From: Allocoprococcus comes | GTDB lineage: Bacteria > Bacillota > Clostridia > Lachnospirales > Lachnospiraceae | Length of the DNA stretch: 49,103 bases | Direction: 5' to 3' | Assembly (NCBI RefSeq): GCF_013300725.1 | Contig: NZ_JAAIMM010000027.1 | Span: 1-49,103 of the forward strand | In this document: positions 42,237-49,103 of the stretch, in pieces | How positions within the stretch are numbered: the first letter of the stretch is position 1 | Layout of the letters: each line of letters begins with the position of its first letter | The notes under the pieces: model-generated | What the model saw: only the letters and a program-made list of their open reading frames with translations | Database searches by the model: none | What the model was told of the DNA's origin: nothing | Position numbers and translations under genes: made by a program

Positions 42237-43137
42237 AAGTTTTGGTGAAAAAGAAGTAGTAAAAGATTTATCACTTTCCCTTCCAAAGGGAGAACTGTTG
42301 TGTCTGTTAGGGGCATCCGGTTGTGGGAAAACGACAACACTCAAAATGATAAGTGGATTTTTAAAAACAGATAAAGGACAGATTTTGGTTGATGGTCAGG
42401 ATATCACTACACTGGCCCCGGAAAAACGCCCGGTATCGACTGTTTTTCAGTCCTATGCATTATTTCCACATATGAGTGTCCTGGAAAATGTGATATACGG
42501 ACTGAAGTTCCGCGGTATCCGGAAAAAAGAAGCCAGAGAAATGGGTATGGAATATCTGAAAATAGTAGATATGGAAGAATATGCCGGGGCATCAATTGGG
42601 GAAATTTCCGGAGGACAGCAGCAGAGAGTTGCACTGGTCAGATCGCTGATCACAAAGCCGAAGGTACTTCTTCTGGATGAACCACTTAGTAATCTGGATG
42701 CGAAACTCCGGGTAAAAATGAGGGAAGAAATCCGGGAGATCCAGAAGAAATATGAGATCACAATGGTTTTTGTAACGCATGACCAGGAAGAGGCAATGGT
42801 TCTTGGAGATCAGATCGCTATTATGGATCAGGGAAAGCTGGTTCAGATTGGAAAGCCGGAAGAGGTATATCTGCATCCGCAGAATGATTTCGCAAGAGAT
42901 TTTCTTGGAATATCGAACCGGTTTACCGATATCCGGGGAAATACGATATGCTGCAGACCGGAGGAACTGGAATTTGTAGCAGAAGGTTCTGTGAAAGGAA
43001 TTGTAAGACAGGAAGAATTTCTGGGATTTTACAGGCAGTATTACATTGAAACGATGAACCATGAACATATTATTGTACGGACAGACAGAGATATAAAAGT
43101 AGAAGCTGGAAAAGAAGTGCAGCTTCGGGTGAAATAA
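42208..43137 (+). CDS. ABC transporter ATP-binding protein (FbpC/PotA-like)
   Basis: A 309-residue ATPase. The Walker A motif is GASGCGKTT (near residue 36), the signature is ISGGQQQRVAL, Walker B is VLLLDEPLSNLD, and the His-switch is VFVTHDQEEAM. A short TOBE-like C-terminal domain follows from about residue 235. The start is GTG at 42208 within the permease gene; the upstream TTG reading has no support. At 309 residues it is longer than ThiQ and nearer to FbpC/PotA-type proteins, slightly favouring a metal or polyamine-like substrate over thiamine. Confidence 0.92.
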   Translation: MYLELKNISKSFGEKEVVKDLSLSLPKGELLCLLGASGCGKTTTLKMISGFLKTDKGQILVDGQDITTLAPEKRPVSTVFQSYALFPHMSVLENVIYGLKFRGIRKKEAREMGMEYLKIVDMEEYAGASIGEISGGQQQRVALVRSLITKPKVLLLDEPLSNLDAKLRVKMREEIREIQKKYEITMVFVTHDQEEAMVLGDQIAIMDQGKLVQIGKPEEVYLHPQNDFARDFLGISNRFTDIRGNTICCRPEELEFVAEGSVKGIVRQEEFLGFYRQYYIETMNHEHIIVRTDRDIKVEAGKEVQLRVK

Positions 43138-43141
43138 AGAA

Positions 43142-43200
43142 AGACACTGTGCAAGGTGACAATATCAGTTTGATGTGCTACCCTGCATAGTGCCTTTTTA
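43142..43200. terminator. Terminator between convergent ABC and thi operons
   Basis: GACACTGTGCA near 43142-43153 pairs imperfectly with TGCATAGTGCC near 43183-43194, followed by TTTTTA on the plus strand. Confidence 0.6.
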
Positions 43201-43217
43201 TTTTGAGGAATGACCGG

Positions 43218-43781
43218 TCAGACGTGCATCATCCCTGACATCACACAACCTCCTGCAGCACCGGCATTTTTCAGTTCGTGCAGTTGTGCTTCATCAATTT
43301 TGATTCCGCCAATGCCATAAACCGGAATCTGCACAGCTTGGCATACATTCTGCAGAAATGGAAGTCCCCGTGGCGGGAGCCCTTTCTTGCAGTCGGTAAC
43401 ATAAATATGTCCTGCTGTGAGATAGGAAGCTCCCAGCTTTTCCGCTTCGACTGCTTCAGAAACAGAATGGATGGAAGTCCCAATAGTATGAAAGCTGGAA
43501 ACCACTTTCGGATTTTCAAGCAAAAGTGGAAGCGGTAAATGCAGCCTGTCACAGCCGAGCTTTCTCGCAACAGCTGGATAAAAATGCGGAATAAACGGAA
43601 CTTCGAACTGTTCACAGATTTCTTTCACCTGCCGGGCAAGAGAAAAATATTCCTCTTCCGGCAGATCTTTTTCACGCAGGATCAGAGCTTTCGGATGTAG
43701 CTTGCAGACACGGGTAATCTGTTCTGTAAAAGGACGGGAACAGAGATGGCGGTTTGTTACGGCAATAAGATCTCTATACAT
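43218..43781 (-). CDS. thiE: Thiamine phosphate synthase (ThiE/TenI family)
   Basis: A 187-residue TIM-barrel protein. It begins MYRDLIAVTNRHLC, then HPKALILREKDLPEEEY (the diphosphate-contacting Arg-Glu-Lys), GTSIHSVSEAVEAEKLGASYL and GIGGIKIDEAQLHELKNAGAAGGCVMSG. ThiE joins the thiazole and pyrimidine phosphates to make thiamine phosphate. The ATG at 43781 overlaps the thiH stop codon (ATGTATAG), the usual coupled arrangement; a GTG four codons upstream is an alternative start. It is the last gene of the operon. TenI-type aminase-like proteins are close relatives, so the enzyme activity is probable but not certain. Confidence 0.82.
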   Translation of the reverse strand: MYRDLIAVTNRHLCSRPFTEQITRVCKLHPKALILREKDLPEEEYFSLARQVKEICEQFEVPFIPHFYPAVARKLGCDRLHLPLPLLLENPKVVSSFHTIGTSIHSVSEAVEAEKLGASYLTAGHIYVTDCKKGLPPRGLPFLQNVCQAVQIPVYGIGGIKIDEAQLHELKNAGAAGGCVMSGMMHV

Positions 43782-44988
43782 AGATATAATCACTCATAAC
43801 CGGCTGCATATTGTTGGAAAGAAGTGCCTGATAAACCTCATCTACGGAACGTCCGTCAGAAATCTCGAACTGGTCATCTCCCTTATCCTCAATATCATCC
43901 ACATGGCTTCCGATTCCGGTGCTGACTCCGGCAGAAATCTTGGTTGCAGCAATCTGTGTCAGATTGTCTCTTACACGAGCACATTCTCTGGTAGATACCG
44001 TAATGCTTGCAAATGGCATGAACAGACGGTAAGCACAGACTACCTGGAGAAGCTGTGGCTCATGGACATCCATCGGATTGATCCGGTCGTTGTTGATGAT
44101 CGGGCGAAGTCTAGGACAGGAGAATGCGATTTCAGCATGCGGGTATTTTCTCTGGAGAAGATAAGCATGGTATCCGGTTGCAAAAGCATCTTTTCTGAAA
44201 TCGTCCAGACCAAGTAGGGCGCCAAAGCCGACACCACGCATTCCGCCCATCAGTGCACGTTCCTGTGCATTAACACGATAAGGGAAGATCCGCTTATGAC
44301 CGGCAAGATGCAGAGTTTCGTATTTATCGGAATTATAGGTTTCCTGGAAAACGGTTACATAGTCTGCACCACATTCATGAAGATATGCATACTCATCTGA
44401 GTTAACCGGATAAATTTCCAGACCGATGACTTTGAAATATTTTCTTGCGATCTTGCAGGCATTTCCAATATATTCGACAGTAGATTTATTACGGCTTTCA
44501 CCGGTCAGGATCAGGATTTCCTGAAGTCCTGTCCTGGCAATTGCAGCCATCTCTTTTTCAATCTCTTCGTCATTTAACTGGGCACGGTTGATCTTGTTGT
44601 GGCAGTTGAAACCACAGTAAATGCAGTAGTTTTCACAGTAGTTGGCAATGTAGATCGGTGTGAACATATAAACGCTGTTGCCAAAATGCTTACGCGTCTC
44701 TTCCTGGGCAGCCTGTGCAATCTCCTCCAGAAGCGGAAGAGCAGCAGGAGAAAGAAGAGCAGCAAAATCTTCCGGTGTACGGATGTCGTGTGCAAGAGCA
44801 CGCTTTACATCTGCTTCCGTATATTTGTCATAATCATAAGCATTCATGGCACTCACTACCTGATCCATTACGTCAGAACCAATATCCTCCATACCCGGAA
44901 GATAGGTCATATGATCGATCCGGTTCTTTTTCTGGTCCTCCAGAATTTCCTCACTTAAAATACTTTCGTTGATATGTGAATTTTCCAT
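43774..44988 (-). CDS. thiH: 2-iminoacetate synthase ThiH (radical SAM)
   Basis: A 404-residue radical SAM enzyme. The cluster-binding motif is CENYCIYCGF near residue 118, the SAM-contact region ILILTGESRNKS is near residue 160, and the ThiH-type C-terminus (SFSCPRLRPIINND, AGVSTGIGSHVDD) is intact. It splits tyrosine to give dehydroglycine for the thiazole ring, the anaerobic alternative to glycine oxidase ThiO. AGGAGG lies 8 bases before the ATG. It lies 12 bases after thiG and overlaps thiE. Confidence 0.93.
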   Translation of the reverse strand: MENSHINESILSEEILEDQKKNRIDHMTYLPGMEDIGSDVMDQVVSAMNAYDYDKYTEADVKRALAHDIRTPEDFAALLSPAALPLLEEIAQAAQEETRKHFGNSVYMFTPIYIANYCENYCIYCGFNCHNKINRAQLNDEEIEKEMAAIARTGLQEILILTGESRNKSTVEYIGNACKIARKYFKVIGLEIYPVNSDEYAYLHECGADYVTVFQETYNSDKYETLHLAGHKRIFPYRVNAQERALMGGMRGVGFGALLGLDDFRKDAFATGYHAYLLQRKYPHAEIAFSCPRLRPIINNDRINPMDVHEPQLLQVVCAYRLFMPFASITVSTRECARVRDNLTQIAATKISAGVSTGIGSHVDDIEDKGDDQFEISDGRSVDEVYQALLSNNMQPVMSDYIYV

Positions 44989-45000
44989 TGCATGCGCCTC

Positions 45001-45777
45001 CTAATCCTCTAAGAATCCTGTCAGAGGTGAGGATGCACTTGCGCCTCTTTCAATGGTGCGTCCCAGTCCGGAAAGATAAGCGCTGCGTCCGGCTTCAATG
45101 GCTTTCTTGAAAGCTTCTGCCATGGCAGGAACATCTCCTGCAGTTGCGATAGCAGTATTTGCCATAACAGCGGAAGCTCCCATTTCCATGGCTTCACAAG
45201 CCTGGGAAGGACGACCGATTCCGGCATCAACGATAATCGGCAGATCGATTTCATCAATCAGGATCTGGATGAAATCCTTTGTGCTGAGCCCTTTATTGGA
45301 ACCGATTGGGGAGCCGAGCGGCATAATGCAGGCAGCTCCGGCATCAGCAAGTGCTCTTGCAGCATTCAGATCCGGGTACATATACGGCATGACAACAAAG
45401 CCTTCTTTTGCAAGGATTTCTGTTGCTTTGATGGTTTCGTAGTTGTCCGGAAGCAGGTATTTGGAATCATGAACGACTTCGATCTTTACAAAGTCGCCAC
45501 ATCCGACTTCGCGGGAAAGTCTGGCGATACGGACTGCTTCCTCAGCATTACGTGCACCGGATGTATTTGGGAGCAGGGTTACATTGTCCGGAATATAGTC
45601 CAGGATATTTGCAAGACCGCCTTCATTTGCGCGACGCAGGGCAAGTGTGATGATCTGAGCTTCTGCTTTTTCGATACAGGCTTTTACAAGATCCAGAGAA
45701 AATTTACCGGATCCGAGGATAAAACGGGAAGTGAATTCATGACCTCCCAGGATAAACTTATCTTCATTTGTACTCAT
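45001..45777 (-). CDS. thiG: Thiazole synthase ThiG
   Basis: A 258-residue TIM-barrel enzyme. It starts with [31 protein letters not shown] holds the conserved barrel residues near 45, and [39 protein letters not shown] and [12 protein letters not shown] are all standard. It combines deoxyxylulose phosphate, dehydroglycine and ThiS thiocarboxylate into the thiazole phosphate. AAGGA lies upstream of the ATG. Third gene of thiSFGHE. Confidence 0.93.
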   Translation of the reverse strand: MSTNEDKFILGGHEFTSRFILGSGKFSLDLVKACIEKAEAQIITLALRRANEGGLANILDYIPDNVTLLPNTSGARNAEEAVRIARLSREVGCGDFVKIEVVHDSKYLLPDNYETIKATEILAKEGFVVMPYMYPDLNAARALADAGAACIMPLGSPIGSNKGLSTKDFIQILIDEIDLPIIVDAGIGRPSQACEAMEMGASAVMANTAIATAGDVPAMAEAFKKAIEAGRSAYLSGLGRTIERGASASSPLTGFLED

Positions 45778-45803
45778 AATAAAGTTCCTTCTTTCTTATG
45801 TTT

Positions 45804-46445
45804 TTAAATTTCTTCTTCACCGAGGATCAGCCGTGTGATCATGTTGGCTTCATGTGCGGCACAGATGGCAACACGCGGTGCCATCAGTCCATGACCGTAA
45901 GTTGGTGCTGTCACGCCATCTCCACACAGATAAAAGTTCTTCATGATCCGTTTTGTGATAATGGTATTGCTGCTTCCGTAGCCGGCCATTCCGGTTGCTG
46001 ATACCAGCTTTTTCTCCGGAAAATGTTCCAGAATTCCATTGACCAGCATTGCTTTGGCTTCCGGATTATCAAAAGCTTCACAGACAATTGTGGCATCTGC
46101 AAATAATTCCTGCAGATTATCATCCGTAACTTTTACACAGTCTGTGCGGATATCCAGGTATGGATTGATCCTAAGAAGCAGGGATTTCAGGGCATCGGTC
46201 TTGTACATTCCGATATGTTCCATGAAATATTGCTGGCGGTTCAGATTGGTAATGTCAACTACGTCAAAATCGATCAGGTGAAGATGGCCGACACCGATCC
46301 GTGCAAGCGCATAAGCAACATTAGAGCCAAGGCCGCCGAGCCCTGCGATCGCTACATTTCCTGCCGAGAGAAGCTTCTGCGTCTCCGGGGAATGTCGCTC
46401 GTCAAGGGCGGTGTAGATTTCTTCTTTTGTAAGTGTATGATGCAT
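45804..46445 (-). CDS. thiF: ThiS adenylyltransferase ThiF
   Basis: A 213-residue E1-like enzyme. It has the ATP-binding loop VAIAGLGGLGSNVAYALAR near residue 30, the catalytic Arg in NLNRQQYF near residue 70, and IVCEAFDNPEAKAMLV near residue 120. It adenylates the C-terminal glycine of ThiS so that sulfur can be added. It is shorter than E. coli ThiF and belongs to the compact ThiF branch of Clostridia. The ribosome binding site lies in the last codons of thiS, six bases before the gap. Confidence 0.9.
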   Translation of the reverse strand: MHHTLTKEEIYTALDERHSPETQKLLSAGNVAIAGLGGLGSNVAYALARIGVGHLHLIDFDVVDITNLNRQQYFMEHIGMYKTDALKSLLLRINPYLDIRTDCVKVTDDNLQELFADATIVCEAFDNPEAKAMLVNGILEHFPEKKLVSATGMAGYGSSNTIITKRIMKNFYLCGDGVTAPTYGHGLMAPRVAICAAHEANMITRLILGEEEI

Positions 46446-46451
46446 GATTTT

Positions 46452-46649
46452 TTAGCCTCCTCCTACGAAACTTACAACTTCCAGACGGTCCCCGTCTTTG
46501 AGCATGGTGTCAGAATAGCTGTATTTTGGTAAAATATCACCATTCATTTCAACGGCGATCCGTTTGATCTGATAATTGTTCTGTTCCAGATAATCCGCAA
46601 CACTGAGCGGCCCGGTCAGAGTAACTTCTTTACCATTAACTGTAATCAT
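46452..46649 (-). CDS. thiS: Sulfur carrier protein ThiS
   Basis: A 65-residue ubiquitin-like protein ending in Val-Gly-Gly-Gly, with the C-terminal glycine pair needed for thiocarboxylate formation. It begins MITVNGKEVTLTGPLSVADY and contains EMNGDILPKYSY. The ATG at 46649 has AAAGGAGG upstream; the longer frame from 46706 starts inside the terminator stem and is rejected. It is first in the operon thiS-thiF-thiG-thiH-thiE. No thiC or thiD is in the window. Confidence 0.92.
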   Translation of the reverse strand: MITVNGKEVTLTGPLSVADYLEQNNYQIKRIAVEMNGDILPKYSYSDTMLKDGDRLEVVSFVGGG

Positions 46650-46685
46650 GGAAAAACCTCCTTTCAAAACGGAAAAGTTCTTAAA

Positions 46686-46747
46686 AATGAAAAAAAGAGT
46701 CCACAAAGAATTACACCCATGGTGGTGTACCCCTTCATGAACTCTCG
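46686..46747 (-). terminator. Terminator-like hairpin directly before thiS
   Basis: Read leftward, AGAGT, CA, AAG and TACACC pair with GGGTGTA, CTT, TG and ACTCT, with small mismatches, and the stem ends in T7. It ends about 40 bases before the thiS start codon and is separate from the terminator of the TPP riboswitch. Confidence 0.65.
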
Positions 46748-46800
46748 CCCAATCTCAACTTTACCTTATTCATTTTCGTGTAAACCCTGGTTGAATGTGG
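46748..46800 (-). promoter_or_regulatory. Unassigned structured RNA segment in the thiS leader
   Basis: Read leftward from 46800, the segment contains CAAC...GTTG and TTAC...GTAA pairs nested around an A-rich loop, followed by GATTGGGCGAGAG and then the pre-thiS terminator. It is not part of the TPP aptamer, whose conserved parts lie at 46924-47003. Together with the terminator it could be a second regulatory element. Confidence 0.4.
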
Positions 46801-46832
46801 AATTTCATATTATTTTAGGAAATCCTGTTTCT

Positions 46833-46864
46833 CAAATACCATCAGAGTATGCTGATGGTATTTG
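46833..46864. other. Perfect 13-bp hairpin in the thi leader
   Basis: CAAATACCATCAG (46833-46845) pairs with CTGATGGTATTTG (46852-46864) with a 6-base loop. There is no T-run on the minus strand, so it may be an RNA-processing or stability structure between the two terminators. Confidence 0.6.
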
Positions 46865-46876
46865 ACGCCGCATATC

Positions 46877-46905
46877 AAAAAAAGAGAGATACCAATGTAT
46901 CTCCC
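46877..46905 (-). terminator. TPP riboswitch terminator
   Basis: Read leftward, GAGATAC and GTATCTC (46897-46903 with 46886-46892) form a 7-bp stem followed by T7, directly after the aptamer. Confidence 0.8.
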
Positions 46906-46919
46906 GTTATCATCAAAAT

Positions 46920-47006
46920 ATACGTTCCTACGTTGGCATTATCCAAATCAGGTATATGGGTCGAAGTTCTGAACTTCCTCTCAGCCTGTCAAACAAGCTC
47001 CCCGTT
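46920..47006 (-). ncRNA. TPP riboswitch (thi box)
   Basis: On the minus strand the conserved order is GGGGAGC, then GGCTGAGAGG, then ACCCATATACCTGATTTGG, then ATAATGCCAACGTAGGAA. These are the thi-box blocks that form the pyrimidine and diphosphate pockets. It lies 270 bases upstream of thiS with its own terminator. In known examples TPP binding stops transcription. Confidence 0.93.
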
Positions 47007-47021
47007 TCATTTACGAAGTTC

Positions 47022-47050
47022 AGTATAGTTCGGTTGAGGAAAAATGTCAA
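47022..47050 (-). promoter_or_regulatory. Promoter of the thiSFGHE operon
   Basis: Read leftward: TTGACA at 47050-47045, a 17-base spacer and TATACT at 47027-47022. It is 16 bases upstream of the TPP riboswitch. Confidence 0.8.
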
Positions 47051-47149
47051 TATCAATATAAAAATATATCCGGGCATATTACAGGAGTGCTTTCGTAGAA
47101 CGGTCATATGTTTTTGCGACGCGGAGTATGGAAAAATGCACAAAAAAAC

Positions 47150-47161
47150 AGAGTATACTCT
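47150..47161. promoter_or_regulatory. 12-bp perfect palindrome upstream of cstA
   Basis: AGAGTATACTCT lies 150 bases before the cstA start and 100 bases from the thi promoter. It may be an operator. The region 47162-47312 also holds TTGACA at 47201-47206 and TATAAT at 47235-47240, but their 28-base spacing means they cannot be one promoter. Confidence 0.35.
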
Positions 47162-47312
47162 AAAAAATCATGTGAACGTGCCGAAAATGCGTGAAATCCA
47201 TTGACAAATGGACTTTAAAGAGTTAAAACACCACTATAATAATTTAATAAAATTTTTATTTATCTTATTAAAACTTAATTATTTTAACTGGAAGAGAAAG
47301 AGAGGGATTAGT

Positions 47313-49007
47313 ATGAATACATTAGTTATCGTATTGATCGCAGCAGTACTTCTTAGCTGTGCATATGTATTCTACGGCCGCTGGCTCGCTAATAAGTGGG
47401 GAATCAATCCAAAAGCAGAGACTCCGGCAAAGAAATTTGAAGATGGAAAGGATTATGTTCCGACAGACGGATGGACCGTATTCAGTCATCAGTTTTCGTC
47501 AATTGCAGGTGCAGGTCCTGTTACCGGTGCAATTCAGGCAGCGGTATTTGGATGGGTTCCGGTATTCCTGTGGATTATCGTTGGAGGTATCTTCTTCGGT
47601 GCTGTTACAGACTTCGGTGCACTGTATGCCAGTGTAAAGAACGAAGGAAAGTCTATGGGACTTCTGATCGAAAAATATATCGGTAAATTCGGACGAAAAG
47701 TATTCCTGCTTTTCTGCTGGCTGTTTACACTTCTTGTAATCGCAGCATTTGCAGATATGGTTGCAGGTACATTTAACGCTTACACAGAAGTAGACGGTGT
47801 CGTAAAACTTGCAGATGCAGCAAAGACAAACGGAGCTGCAGGAACCATTTCCCTGCTGTTTATCGTATTTGCCATGATCTTCGGTCTGGTACAGAAAAAG
47901 TTCCGGTTCCACGGATGGAAAGAAACAGTTGTCGGTCTTATCTTTACTGTAGCTGCTCTTGGTCTTGGTATGTTAGCACCGATCACAGCAACAAAAGATA
48001 CATGGACATACATCACATTTGTATATATCTTCTTTACAGCAGTACTTCCGATGTGGATCTTAAAACAGCCGCGTGATACCATGACAACTTATATGTTCAT
48101 CGGTATGATCGCCGGAGCTGCACTGGGACTTCTGGTTGCACATCCAACCATGAACCTTCCGGTATTTACAGGTTTCCACAACGATACACTGGGAGATATG
48201 TTCCCGATCCTGTTCGTTACCGTAGCATGTGGTGCTGTATCTGGTTTCCACAGCCTTGTTTCATCAGGTACATCATCTAAGACTGTATCCAATGAAAAGG
48301 ATATGCTGAAGGTCGGATACGGAGCAATGGTTCTGGAAAGTCTTCTTGCAATCATCGCACTTTGCGTAGCAGGTGCAGCTGCAGCGGCAGACGGAACACC
48401 GGCAGCCGGAACACCATTCCAGGTATTCTCAAGCGGTGTCGCAGGATTTTTCGAGATGTTCGGAATCCCGGTTTATATTGCACAGTGCTTCATGACCATG
48501 TGTGTATCTGCACTTGCACTTACCAGTCTGGATGCCGTTTCTCGTATCGGACGTATGAGTTTCCAGGAACTCTTCAGCGTAGATGATATGGAACATGCAG
48601 AAGGATGGAGAAAACTCCTTTGCAATACATATTTCTCAACAATCGTGACTCTGTTATGTGCTTACGTTCTGACACGTATCGGATATGCAAATATCTGGCC
48701 ACTGTTCGGATCAGCCAACCAGTTACTTTCCGCACTGGTACTTGTAACACTTTGTGTATTCATGAAGGTAACAGGAAGAAACAACAAGATGCTGTTTGCA
48801 CCGCTGATTATCATGCTTTGTGTAACAGGAACCGCACTGGTAGAGAGAACCATCGGACTTGTAAAAGCATATGCAGCAGGTTCCGCTACTTTCCTTGTAG
48901 AAGGACTTCAGCTGATCATCGCAATCCTGCTGATGGCACTCGGACTTGTTATTGTGATCAATTCTCTGAAGGCTTACTTTGGAGCTAAGAAAGAGTCTGA
49001 AGCTTAG
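47313..49007 (+). CDS. cstA: CstA-type carbon starvation protein (peptide/pyruvate transporter)
   Basis: A 564-residue membrane protein with about fourteen hydrophobic helices. The family blocks are present: FYGRWLANKWGINP near the N-terminus, GWTVFSHQFSSIAGAGPVTG near residue 60, GAVTDFGALYASVKNEGKSM, and CGAVSGFHSLVSSGTSSKTV near residue 320. E. coli CstA is induced on carbon starvation and imports peptides; relatives carry pyruvate. The ATG at 47313 has AGAGGG upstream; the longer frame from 47208 lacks a site and would put charged residues before the first helix. A terminator stem starts at the window edge. Confidence 0.92.
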   Translation: MNTLVIVLIAAVLLSCAYVFYGRWLANKWGINPKAETPAKKFEDGKDYVPTDGWTVFSHQFSSIAGAGPVTGAIQAAVFGWVPVFLWIIVGGIFFGAVTDFGALYASVKNEGKSMGLLIEKYIGKFGRKVFLLFCWLFTLLVIAAFADMVAGTFNAYTEVDGVVKLADAAKTNGAAGTISLLFIVFAMIFGLVQKKFRFHGWKETVVGLIFTVAALGLGMLAPITATKDTWTYITFVYIFFTAVLPMWILKQPRDTMTTYMFIGMIAGAALGLLVAHPTMNLPVFTGFHNDTLGDMFPILFVTVACGAVSGFHSLVSSGTSSKTVSNEKDMLKVGYGAMVLESLLAIIALCVAGAAAAADGTPAAGTPFQVFSSGVAGFFEMFGIPVYIAQCFMTMCVSALALTSLDAVSRIGRMSFQELFSVDDMEHAEGWRKLLCNTYFSTIVTLLCAYVLTRIGYANIWPLFGSANQLLSALVLVTLCVFMKVTGRNNKMLFAPLIIMLCVTGTALVERTIGLVKAYAAGSATFLVEGLQLIIAILLMALGLVIVINSLKAYFGAKKESEA

Positions 49008-49050
49008 GATTTATAAAATATGACGAAAAGGGATGGCTTGTCGAAATGTG

Positions 49051-49103
49051 ATATGCTACCCTCATATAGGACAATGAAATATAAAAGTCCTATATGGGGG
49101 TAT
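49051..49103 (+). terminator. Terminator of cstA, cut by the window end
   Basis: CTACCCTCATATAGGAC (49057-49073) pairs with GTCCTATATGGGGGTA (from 49087), with G-T pairs. The T-run, if present, lies beyond the window. Confidence 0.65.

Noticed and set aside
46748-46800. Second TPP riboswitch in the thiS leader
   Set aside because: It lacks CTGAGA and the CCTGATCTGG/ATAATGCC blocks; only the segment 46920-47006 has them.
47201-47240. TTGACA and TATAAT as one cstA promoter
   Set aside because: The boxes are 28 bases apart, too far for a single sigma-A promoter.

Overview
The window is about 49 kb of AT-leaning chromosomal DNA from a Gram-positive anaerobe, most likely a gut Clostridia of the Lachnospiraceae type. 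The evidence is AGGAGG-type ribosome binding sites, near-consensus TTGACA/TATAAT promoters, lipoprotein signal peptides, an LPxTG pilin with its sortase, tandem glycine and TPP riboswitches, and gene families typical of that group (C_GCAxxG_C_C protein, NhaC, AGCS, MATE, HD-GYP/GGDEF proteins). The genus is inference. No rRNA, tRNA, CRISPR array, prophage or complete insertion sequence was seen.

Left part (1-10.8 kb): a CaCA cation exchanger; a malY-like aminotransferase / NhaC antiporter / MATE exporter operon; a cobalamin riboswitch with two intrinsic terminators ahead of two lipoproteins (a surface-anchored CbiK-type chelatase and a small beta-rich, possibly NEAT-like protein); a zinc-ribbon protein; a LysR regulator; a C_GCAxxG_C_C redox protein and a TDT-type transporter. 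A glycine riboswitch (10.8-11.05 kb) then precedes a saccharopine-dehydrogenase-like gene.

Middle part (11-24.5 kb): the saccharopine-dehydrogenase-like gene converges on a LysR gene. That LysR gene is divergent from an IlvD/Edd-type dehydratase plus ornithine-cyclodeaminase-like pair, followed by an AGCS amino-acid symporter and a second MATE exporter. Together these look like an amino-acid or opine utilisation locus. Next come an aldo/keto reductase, a small frameshifted gene, thrH, an iron-dependent alcohol dehydrogenase and an Rpn-type nuclease. Two 142-bp copies of a MITE-like element, in opposite orientation and with 8-bp target duplications, bracket a segment of about 6 kb (22.07-28.03 kb).

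Right part (25-49 kb): a large membrane HD-GYP/GGDEF protein; a NUDIX hydrolase; a pilus locus (SARP-like DNA-binding protein, SpaA-type LPGTG pilin, class C sortase, unknown protein) whose promoter carries three 10-bp direct repeats with an exact 22-bp period; a second NUDIX gene; a hybrid histidine kinase; a C69 dipeptidase; mgtE behind a structured leader with a 26-codon ORF; a three-gene AfuABC-like ABC importer; a complete thiS-thiF-thiG-thiH-thiE operon read leftward from a TPP riboswitch, with a second unexplained structured leader before thiS; and a cstA transporter.

The strongest leads are the SARP-like regulator with 22-bp-phased repeats at the pilin promoter, the riboswitch-controlled extracytoplasmic chelatase pair, the glycine-riboswitch/saccharopine-dehydrogenase locus, the two-layer thiamine leader and the inverted MITE pair. 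All were read by eye; no search or folding program was run.
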